Below, piece after piece: positions 56,314 through 64,000 of a stretch of 64,000 bases of DNA (the first letter of the stretch is position 1; each line of letters opens with the position of its first letter). Position numbers and translations under genes: made by a program. Below the pieces are notes generated by a model. The model searched no databases. It saw nothing but the letters and a program-made list of their open reading frames with translations, and was not told where the DNA came from. Source of the DNA: Lytechinus variegatus (taxonomy: Eukaryota > Echinodermata > Echinoidea > Temnopleuroida > Toxopneustidae); contig NC_054758.1 of the NCBI RefSeq assembly GCF_018143015.1, positions 2,414,501 to 2,478,500 of the forward strand. Direction: 5' to 3'.

Positions 56314-56951
56314 CATTGGGTGATTTCAAGTACGGTGTTCAGTGTTGGTGTTGGTGTTGAGTCCGCTGAACCGAGCTCCAACACCGAGCTGGGTTCAGAG
56401 GAACGATACCGGCTGCGTTTATCGATAGCACATGACGTCACGCCTCTGCGCTGCTAAATCATCTCAACTTCACGCGAGAAGTCTCGACATTGAATTCTCA
56501 TCGTACAGAATACCAATGCTTTAATTAATTCAAGAATTCGAAAGAGTGAACATTATTCTTCATCAAAATATATAAAGCTCAATTGATTTGAACTCATCTT
56601 AACTGTAAAAGCTAATTTTACGGGGATGTTTCATCGTGTTCGCCGCCTGTTCACGAGCTTGAGAATGCCAACACCAACACCGAACTTGAAATCATGATTT
56701 TCCCAATCCCTGGGGGTTGGTGTTGGTGAATGGGGAAATTGCACGTAGATCGTCAACACCAGCCGCAGTGCTGGGTTTAGCAGACGATATTCAACACCAT
56801 TCTTCAACACGAACTGCCGGAAATACGTCATATTTTTCAAGGTCAATCCCAACACCAGCCTGCTTTCAAGTACGGTGTTGTGGCTGGTGTTGGTGTTGTC
56901 ACAACATCAACACCAGCCTGATTTCAACACCGTACTTGAAATCACCCAATG
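56314..56951. mobile_element. Element with perfect 26-bp terminal inverted repeats
   Basis: CATTGGGTGATTTCAAGTAC... at 56314 is mirrored exactly by ...GTACTTGAAATCACCCAATG ending at 56951. Inside are further GGTGTTGGTGTTG/CAACACCAACACC blocks in both orientations and partial repeats of the terminal block (about 56665-56695 and 56870-56880). It has no transposase frame and starts 98 bases after the GGT stop, so it may lie in the 3'UTR. Confidence 0.9.
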
Positions 56952-57124
56952 TCATGGCAACTCCTATTCCGCCAATTACGTCCGAACAGTTATACCATGG
57001 AGCTATTATGGTCTCAGGGGGATAACACGTAAAAGAAAGCACATAGGTGATAAAAGCAGGAATTGTATTTTGGCCTCAATAATGGACTATTTCAGTGCCA
57101 GTAGAAACGGTGATATTACTGTAA

Positions 57125-57175
57125 CAGTGGATTTAGTAGTAGTAGTAGTAGTAGTAGTAGAAGTAGTAGTAGTAT

Positions 57176-57234
<59 letters not shown>

Positions 57235-57237
57235 ATA

Positions 57238-57269
<32 letters not shown>

Positions 57270-57272
57270 ATA

Positions 57273-57317
<45 letters not shown>

Positions 57318-57360
57318 CAGTAGTGGTAGCAGTAGAAGAAGAAGTAGCAGCAGCAGAAGC
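57125..57360. repeat. (GTA)n microsatellite
   Basis: About 230 bp of GTA/TAG triplets with a few interruptions. Poly-Val, poly-Thr, poly-Leu and poly-Tyr frames on both strands are artefacts. Confidence 0.95.
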
Positions 57361-57445
57361 ACTAAGTGGCAAGAATATTAGAAGTGGGAAGAGAAGCATT
57401 ATTACAGAGTAGAGTTGTCAGTAGTATTTGTGTAAGTGTATTTCT

Positions 57446-57451
57446 AATAAA
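57446..57451 (+). terminator. Possible GGT polyadenylation signal
   Basis: AATAAA in TTTCTAATAAATTGG, about 1.2 kb after the stop. If used, the 3'UTR would include the 26-bp-TIR element and the (GTA)n tract. An earlier signal may have been missed. Confidence 0.2.
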
Positions 57452-58003
57452 TTGGATGATTGTTAATGTGGAGGTTTGATTTGTATTTCTTTATATTTTT
57501 TATCTTTATATTTTTTAAATTGTGAAACAATGCATATGAAATCCTAAGGAAATAATATTTCCATTCGTATACGACGGGAATATTTTATGAAAATGTAATG
57601 TTAAAACAATTGTTAGATGGCCATCGATTTATCAAATTAATTTTACATTACGTAATAGCCTACCTCATTATCATAGATGTACTTGCATGATTATTTCCTA
57701 AATCAATTGGAATATAAAGTGTTATTTAATATGCTTTGAGTGACAACCTATAGAAAAAAACATTTCCAAGAGAGGACTGGTTTATCACCATACAGGTTAA
57801 AATATAATGCAAGTGGTAGATAACGTTTTGATAGAACATTTAGAAGATTTGATGAACTAGTCAAAGTAGATGTATAGATATAACATAATGAAATCCCATA
57901 TATCCGTGACTCGTATATTACTTTGTATCACATCATTTGCTATTAAATATTTCATTTTGTATGTGTTCAAAACTGACCACACCTCGTGAATTGTACTTCA
58001 TTT
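57452..58003. other. AT-rich intergenic DNA, no feature seen
   Basis: No supported feature. Confidence 0.5.
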
Positions 58004-58180
58004 GAATCCATACAATGCGTATTCATAATTACAAATAGATTTTGTATGGCATTATGTAGTCATTCATCCGCACTTTCCGCGAAGTACGGGGATACTGTAT
58101 ACAACTCACCAGTTCCTTTGAAAATGCTAGTCAAATCACAATGGAGAGCTGAGAGGCGTTTGTCGAAAGATGGTGGACAG

Positions 58181-58349
58181 GGGGAGCGTTTCATGATAGG
58201 ACTTGTCGGACGTTTTATCCGACAAGTCCCATTTTATCCGACAGTTACTATAGTAACAGTGCCATTCAGCCAATCAAAATCAAGGAAAGATGTCAGATCT
58301 GACAACTTGTCAGACAAAAGTGTTCATGAAACGCCCCCCCCCCCCCCCC
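58181..58349 (+). mobile_element. Hairpin MITE, family A copy 3
   Basis: GGGGAGCGTTTCATGATAGG is mirrored by TTCATGAAACGCCCC and extended by a C-run. It has an inner ACTTGTCGGACGTTTTATCC palindromic block plus GTCAGATCTGACAA. Confidence 0.9.
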
Positions 58350-58609
58350 GGACAGCATCGAAATCTCTTGACTCTGGTCAACGACACATTTGCAATTGTT
58401 TGTCCGGTGCAAATCCTCGGATGATCTGATGTCCTTGTGCACAAACTTTCGATAGAAGCCTCCCAGCTCTCCGTTGTGATTTCAATTACATTTTAAAGGG
58501 ATCGATGCGTTGTAGATGTAGTAAATGCGAAAACCCTCCCATTGATACAGTCACACGACTCCAAACCGACTGATGCTATATAATTCGTAATAACGTAATA
58601 GCTCTGATC

Positions 58610-60010
58610 GGTCTGGAGTCGGTTTCGTTGGTGTGACTGTAACCGAAACCGACCCCTAACCGACCGATGGTGTGTCATTGGTAATAACGTTATAGCTTTG
58701 ATCGGTCTGGAGTCGGTTCCGTTGGTGTGCCTGAATATGCGTTGAATCCATACAATGCGTATTCATAATTACAAATAGATTTTGTATGGCATTATGTAGT
58801 CATTCATCCGCACTTTCCGCGAAGTACGGGGATACTGTATACAACTCACCAGTTCCTTTGAAAATGCTAGTCAAATCACAATGGAGAGCTGAGAGGCGTT
58901 TGTCGAAAGATGGTGGACAGGGGGAGCGTTTCATGATAGGACTTGGACGTTTTATCCGACAGTTATTATAGTAACAGTGCCATTCAGCCAATCAAAATCA
59001 AGGAAAGATGTCAGATCTGACAGCTTGTCAGACAAAAGTGTTCATGAAACGCCCCCCCCCCCCCCCCCGGGACAGCATCGAAATCTCTTGACTCTGGTCA
59101 ACGACACATTTGCAAATGTTTGTCCGGTGCAAATCCTCGGATGGTCTGATGTCCTTGTGCACAAACTTTCGATAGAAGCCTCCCAGCTCTCCGTTGTGAT
59201 TTCAATTACATTTTTAAAGGGATCGATGCGTTGTAGCCGTAGTAAATGCGAAAACCCTCCCATTGATACAGTCACACGACTCCAAACCGACTGATGCTAT
59301 ATAATTCGTAATAACGTAATAGCTCTGATCGGTCTGGAGTCGGTTTCGTTGGTGTGACTGTAACCGAAACCGACCCCTAACCGACCGATGGTGTGTCATT
59401 GGTAATAACGTTATAGCTTTGATCGGTCTGGAGTCGGTTTCGTTGGTGTGACTGTAACCGAAACCGACTCCAAACCGACCGATGGTATGTCATTGGTAAT
59501 AACGTAATAGCTTTGATCGGTCTGGAGTCGGTTTCGTTGGTGTGACTGTAACCGAAACCGACCGATGGTATGTCATTGGTAATAACGTAATAGCTTTGAT
59601 CGGTCTGGAGTCGGTTTCGTTGGTGTGACTGTAACCGAAACCGACTCCAAACCGACCGATGGTATGTCATTGGTAATAACGTAATAGCTTTGATCGGTCT
59701 GGAGTCGGTTTCGTTGGTGTGACTGTAACCGAAACCGACTCCAAACCGACCGATGGTATGTCATTGGTAATAACGTAATAGCTTTGATCGGTCTGGAGTC
59801 GGTTTCGTTGCAGTGACTGTAACCGAAACCGACTCCAAACCGACCGACGGTTTGTCATTTGTAATAACGTAATAGCTTTGATCGGTCTGGAGTCGGTTTC
59901 GTTGGTGTGACTGTAACCGAAACCGACTCCAAACCGACCGATGGTATATCATTCGTAATAACGTAATAGCTTTGATCGGTCTGGAGTCGGTTTCGTTGCA
60001 GTGACTGTAA
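58610..60010. repeat. 94-bp hairpin tandem array, locus 2
   Basis: GGTCTGGAGTCGG starts at 58610 and 58704, then, after the duplicated segment, at 59331, 59425, 59519, 59602, 59696, 59790, 59884 and 59978. The period is 94 bp, with one 83-bp unit. Each unit contains a hairpin: GGTCTGGAGTCGGTTTCG, a ~17-base loop, then CGAAACCGACTCCAAACC, followed by an ATTGGTAATAACGTAATAG linker. Repeated - strand frames across it are artefacts. Confidence 0.95.
58921..59069 (+). mobile_element. Hairpin MITE, family A copy 4 (internally deleted)
   Basis: Duplicate of copy 3 with a net loss of about 19 bases in the GGACGTTTTATCCGACA region and a longer C-run at the right end. Confidence 0.9.
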
Positions 60011-60120
60011 CCGAAACTGACGACAAACCAACATGACCAATCGATGTATGTCAATGGTAATAATAACCTAATTAGCGTTTGGGTATGCTCTGATTTGTTT
60101 TCGCGGTGTAGCTGAAGCAT

Positions 60121-60325
60121 CACCAGTAATTAGTCTGCAAGCACAGGCTCATATTTGAAGCCATAACTAATTATACTATGTTTAGAGTGAAGACTACACG
60201 TCCAATTCTCCGTCGATGTCAAATAAGATTGGTAGAGCCAGCCACGGGACATAGTGAGTCTAGTCTATCTATTTCAGACTCTACATTATGCACAATGCGA
60301 AAAACAATGGTCTGTGTCTGCAGAC
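60121..60325. repeat. Tail repeat next to the 94-bp array, locus 2
   Basis: Matches 12560-12790 and the split copy at 35618/36463 (AGCCAGCCAC and CAGACTCTACATTATGCACA blocks). Confidence 0.75.
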
Positions 60326-61513
60326 TAACCGATGATCATAAATAACGTAATTTGTATTATTTTCATTCACAGTATAGGGCTTACACGCCATGAATGTATA
60401 TATGATTAAATTTATATGTGTGTGAATGAAAATGTAAGTAGACAATTGACGCGGATGAAAACTAAACGTAACAAAATTGTTTTGTTCCAAAATAACAAAT
60501 ATTCTCTATTTCAGTACTGAAATTATAATATTATATACATTTGTCATAAAAACCGACGGTAGATAACGTATCCCTCAAAATAAAGACAATATAAAAAAAT
60601 ACGTTTGGTGGAGTTAAAACCACATCTTTTTTGGCAGAATCTTTAATCTGCCTTTACTAAATGTCACGTTGCTTTTATTATTTGAAACATAGAATGTTAT
60701 TTATTTTTTAGGTGAAATTTAAATTGGTGTCTGAAAATACGTTATAAATAAGGACATGATAAAATAAGATTACCATCTGGGTGCATGAAGACGGAAGGGG
60801 GGGGCATGGCATTTACCGCCCCCATGAAAGGATTTAGTGCATAATATACTTGACACATTCTGATATTGTCAAACAAGTTGTGCATACCAAAATTATTGAA
60901 TACTTAGTTCCGAACAGGAAAAAAGAACGGAAGGGCGAAGACGTTCCTAAAAATAACCAAATTGAATTATAAAAACATGGAAAATATATTTATAAATCCA
61001 ATATAAAATAACAAAATTATAATGCATCGCTGAGCATCAAGAATATGCATTGATAAAAATATAATGTACAGAGCAGATATTTGAATAAATATCTACATAT
61101 ATTTATATATTATTTGCATAAAATATTTCAAGAAATATAGTGATAATATTTTTTCGCTTTAAAATATCAGAGAAATGAATTTTAAGGATGATCATTTTAT
61201 GAGGATATAACGGGATCTAAAATATAGCGTTCCAAAATCCCTTTCAGACATGTCTTTAAAAGAAATTTCATATTTGCATAGTCAGTTTACAAATCACCAC
61301 TCCTGATTGGCTTAAACTTGCATAGATTACATGAAAATATTTTTTCAAGAATTTGACTGACAATTATTGCAGCATTTTGATTATTTCTCTTTAACACATT
61401 TAATTGACAATATTTGGGAGAGATATTCCATATCAGGACGGTTGTGATTCTTATACTCTGTAGGCATTTCTTTGTCCTTTGTTCTTGAGGCTTAGTGATG
61501 TCTTAACAGCTCA
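60326..61513. other. AT-rich DNA between the array and the transglutaminase stop
   Basis: No gene-like frame. It probably includes the transglutaminase 3'UTR. An ATTAAA on the - strand (61404-61399), about 110 bases after the stop, is a weak polyadenylation candidate. Confidence 0.4.
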
Positions 61514-61658
61514 TTAGACTTCCTTGACATGTACGACAACGGACCCGGTGACGTCTTTGAGGTACTGCGAGTCGAACTCGACGAGGACTTCCTTTCGTCC
61601 GCGAGCTCTTGCCTTGAATTTGATCTCCTTCGATATCGTTTCACCAGCTTGTATGTTT
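61514..61658 (-). CDS. Transglutaminase terminal exon
   Basis: Acceptor TTGCTTTTCAG (- strand). Encodes NIQAGETISKEIKFKARARG and the final strands of barrel 2, with the TAA stop at 61516-61514. Confidence 0.88.
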
Positions 61659-63815
61659 CTGAAAAGCAATCCAAATAATGATAATGGATTTTTTCTTTAC
61701 ATAACCGCTTATTACTTGTACGATGTACCGAATTCAAGAACATATAAAATGTATTTTCGAATGCCCGTCATGAAAAGGCACAACCAAGAAGTCTTTGTCG
61801 AAGAAAATGGTGAATAAAACAGCAGCGTGACTTCTTGGAATCTGGACAAAAATGACATAATTATTTACATTTTTTCGTCAGCTCCAAAACTTCGAACGAA
61901 ACTGCTGTTTCTGTTCATCAATTTTCGACAAAGCCCTCCAAGCTGCTCATTGTCATTTGAAGGTTATTTTCAGTAATTCACTTTTTTCTAATCAATGCTG
62001 CGTCACGATGCGAAAACCGCCTATTATCCAGATCATCAGGGGTTTTCTAGTTCTCTTCTCGTGATGGAAGCGTTTCTTCCTCTTTCCTAGAAGCATTTCA
62101 GTAAGTCTACCAATTATAGATCCCTCAGTTGACTGCAAGGACTTATGGTGGTGGTCCCTTAAATCAATCGTGGCATAGACAGGGTTTGTCAGACGTCAGA
62201 GTATTCCAAAATAACCTGACTTCCATTCCAAAACCTTTCACCACGACTACTCCACTTCTGAATAAATTCCATTGTCTAACATGTCCACTTTCCTTCCCCT
62301 TCTTCTTTCTTCTTTCTTTTTCTTCTTCTTTTCTCTTTCATCATCATCATCATCTTCTTCTTGTTCTTCTTATTTTTGTCTCTTTATTTCTTATAAAAGC
62401 GTAGATATACTTACTGGTGTTTTACGGTGAATGGTTTGACAAGTTTCGGAGCTTCCACAACAAACTCGCAATCGGTCAGTGTCCTTTGAAGTGGGTTCTT
62501 GAACCCTACCGTAAGGCAGACCTCTGATCCGTTGACCTCACCTTTGACCTCTAGGTCAGGTATCTTGAGTCGGATCTCATCAAGAATCGTGGCAGTCTTG
62601 CTTGATTCCTGCACAGGATATAGATACAGAGAAGTAATGACATGTTATTCAAGGTGAAGGTTGCGTCGTCACGGTCGGAAACATGGCTCCTATCTTATAT
62701 TTTCTTGCTATAGCTTTCTCTGTCTTCAGACTAGATTAATCCTCTTAAGATCACATTTGTGGGTTGATAATAACAATATGAACCCTTTATGTAGAATTCC
62801 ATACAGTGTTTTGGAGCACTGCATACTAATACCCCGGCTTTAGCAAGGTCACACTGATCGGACATTTGGTTCGAGTATTCATGGAATTCCCTTCTACCGA
62901 GTACTATTTACTGCCCCTGGTTGGAGAGAGGGAAATTGAGACAAATACCTTGCTAAAAGGACGTAAGTGCTGCGGGGAGGGGAATTTGAACCCCGGACCT
63001 TATGGCTCAAATTTTGAAGACATCCGCTAATCCACAACACCATGTAGTGTCTGTTCCCTTCAACTTACTATGCGGATGGTCCGTGCAATCATTATTTTGC
63101 CCAAACCTGATGGTACCTCTTTCGGGCGAGATACTGCATCAGAAATATGAATTCCAATTCGTTTTTTAAGGTCCAGTGATCTCTGATGAAATCGAGTCGG
63201 ATCTAATGTATTTTCAACAGCGCCACCTTGTTGTTTCGTTGTTAACTAGTGCACAGATGCTATATTCCTCAAGATTTGTAGAATTTGGAGCACTAAACCC
63301 ATTGGCCCGTATTCTGAAGTCGGGTTTAAGTTAAACTCAGGTTTAAAGTTGTGGTTAAGTATGGGAAGCCAAACGTATCATATTTGTTATTAAGTTGTAT
63401 GTTTCTTATGTTTACTGAGCTCTTTCCCGATTCATCGATGGTGAAGCCAATAATTTTTTTTATACTTCCTAGACAATTATGAATGATTTAAGAGCCAAAT
63501 GAGCTGAAGTATGATGTCTCTACTGTTAGTGATTTATGTGACAATTGGCTCGCCATACTTAAACCACAACTTTAAACCCGAGTCTAAGTTAAACCCGACT
63601 TCAGAATACGGGCCATTGACTGCGGCATTTTAATCATTCCTTGGCCTTTACAAACCTTACCTTGACCGAGACGATCCCGAACACTGAGATTAATGCCTGG
63701 TCGTCGATCTTGCCGAGGTAGTCATCGACCTCGATGTTAATGTTATTCTCGATCGTTTCTCCGGGACCAATCTTGAAGGTCATCTTCTCTTTCTTTATAG
63801 ATTCCAGCGCAATAC
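61514..63815 (-). CDS. Transglutaminase, last three coding exons (5' part outside window)
   Basis: Transglutaminases form isopeptide bonds between protein Gln and Lys (Ca2+-dependent; clotting, matrix, cytoskeleton). Three exons in order 63815-63661, 62608-62415 and 61658-61514 join in frame with GT-AG borders, giving about 163 residues of the two C-terminal beta-barrels. Signature blocks are KIGPGETIENNINIEVDDYL (barrel 1), VGFKNPLQRTLTDCEFVVEA (the N-P-L...L-x-x-C motif opening barrel 2) and KEVLVEFDSQYLKDVTGSVV, followed by VHVKEV and a stop. The catalytic Cys-His-Asp core lies to the right of the window. The paralogue cannot be decided from this part. Confidence 0.88.
61659..62414. other. 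Transglutaminase intron
   Basis: Includes repeat fragments (about 61725-61985) related to sequence near 51000-51180 and 52210-52330 (TTCAAGAACAT and ATTTTCGACAAAG blocks) and a TTC/ATC tract at about 62295-62370. Confidence 0.6.
62415..62608 (-). CDS. Transglutaminase penultimate exon
   Basis: Acceptor TATATCCTGTGCAG, donor GTAAGTAT (- strand). Encodes ESSKTATILDEIRLKIPDLE, then NGSEVCLTVGFKNPL and LTDCEFVVEAPKLVKPFTV. The sequence bridges barrels 1 and 2. Confidence 0.9.
62840..63048 (-). mobile_element. tRNA-derived SINE in transglutaminase intron
   Basis: Read on the - strand from about 63048: box-A-like TGTGGATTAGCGGATG and box-B-like GGGGTTCAAATTCCCC, then a body with CAGCACTTACGTCCTTTTAG. 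It is close to functional tRNA boxes but lacks acceptor-stem pairing. Confidence 0.65.
63304..63614. mobile_element. MITE with ~50-bp terminal inverted repeats
   Basis: GGCCCGTATTCTGAAGTCGG, then AACTCAGGTTTAAAGTTGTG, at the left is mirrored at the right, ending GACTTCAGAATACGGGCC. It is flanked by ATT on both sides, a possible 3-bp target duplication. A disrupted relative lies at 35652. Confidence 0.9.
63661..63815 (-). CDS. Transglutaminase antepenultimate exon
   Basis: Acceptor TTCTTTAAG, donor GTAAGG (- strand). Encodes IALESIKKEKMTFKIGPGE, then VDDYLGKIDDQALISVFG, the second half of barrel 1. The exon begins with the last two bases of a codon, so the preceding exon (outside the window) ends one base into that codon. 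Confidence 0.85.
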
Positions 63816-64000
63816 CTTAAAGAAGAAACATCAAAGTAGTTTCGATTTGATAATAGAGAAACATGTAGCCTATATCGCTTCGCATTTCCATTTCGTTATT
63901 ATCCCGCTTCAGTCTATCTAACATTTAAATCTTACATCTTTATATCGTTCTATAGCAAACTTTCATTTTTTACTCATAATGTTTTCTTTTATCTACAGTT
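63816..64000. other. Transglutaminase intron, continues past window
   Basis: AT-rich, with no exon recognised before the right edge. Confidence 0.5.

Larger units (their letters stand above)
58004..59465. repeat. 740-bp tandem duplication
   Basis: The segment starting GAATCCATACAATGCGTATT at 58004 is repeated from 58744. Each copy holds a family A MITE, a CGACACATTTGCAA block and the start of the 94-bp array. The second copy lacks about 19 bases inside the MITE, so the offset falls from 740 to 721 across it. Confidence 0.9.

Noticed and set aside
57087..57399. Frames of poly-Leu, poly-Thr and poly-Tyr
   Set aside because: Products of the (GTA)n tract.
58610..60010. CRISPR-like periodic array
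   Set aside because: The whole 94-bp unit is conserved with no variable spacers, and the genome is a metazoan one.
58493..60123. Series of - strand frames with a recurring HRSVWSRFRLQSHQRNRLQ peptide
   Set aside because: They are translations of successive 94-bp units. 94 is not a multiple of three, so frames shift between units; no start context or homology.

Overview
This is nuclear DNA of a metazoan, most likely an echinoderm (sea-urchin-like). It is AT-rich and gene-poor, its genes are split by GT-AG introns, and it is packed with hairpin/MITE-type elements, tRNA-derived SINE remnants, non-LTR retrotransposon fragments and microsatellites. The organism call is inference from gene structure and repeat style; no search was possible. 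There is no operon, intact tRNA or rRNA gene, or CRISPR array.

Three genes are supported. (1) A 352-residue atypical dual-specificity-phosphatase-like protein at 20171-21229 (+), with an uninterrupted coding region behind a probable 5'UTR intron. It keeps the signature Cys but has lost the Arg, so it is probably a pseudophosphatase. (2) A gamma-glutamyltransferase (GGT1/5-like type II membrane ectoenzyme) on the + strand from 38239 or 44674 to 56216. Its ten shared exons keep the reading frame at every junction. Two different first exons carry the same splice phase, giving predicted isoforms of 654 and 644 residues that differ only in the cytoplasmic tail. (3) The last three coding exons of a transglutaminase on the - strand (63815 to 61514); its catalytic core lies beyond the right edge. 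GGT and transglutaminase point towards each other, and the space between them is filled by a 94-bp hairpin array.

Layout: 1-20 kb has no supported gene. It holds purine, ATC and CA tracts, a SINE (2443-2672), local tandem duplications, a ~550-bp inverted repeat (7323-7875 / 8305-8852), a diverged 94-bp array (12170-12515), a foldback-type element with 15-bp-repeat arms (14489-15661) and several MITEs. 20-21.6 kb is the phosphatase-like gene. 22-38 kb is a MITE graveyard, including six hairpin elements with TTAA at both ends between 27.4 and 34.9 kb and a nested insertion at 35.6-36.6 kb. 38-56 kb is GGT, whose introns hold a SINE split by a MITE, two LINE remnants, a CAGTGTGT-type satellite, polypyrimidine/ATC tracts and a ~30-bp minisatellite. 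56.3-61.5 kb holds an element with perfect 26-bp ends, a (GTA)n tract, a 740-bp tandem duplication and the 94-bp array. 61.5-64 kb is the transglutaminase 3' end with a MITE and a SINE in its introns.

The three genes do not form an obvious pathway. GGT cleaves gamma-glutamyl bonds of extracellular glutathione, transglutaminase crosslinks glutamine to lysine, and the phosphatase-like protein is probably a binding or scaffold protein. The most unusual material is structural: palindromic elements at several scales, some nested, and a repeat (94-bp hairpin array plus a common tail) that recurs in the same arrangement 47 kb apart.
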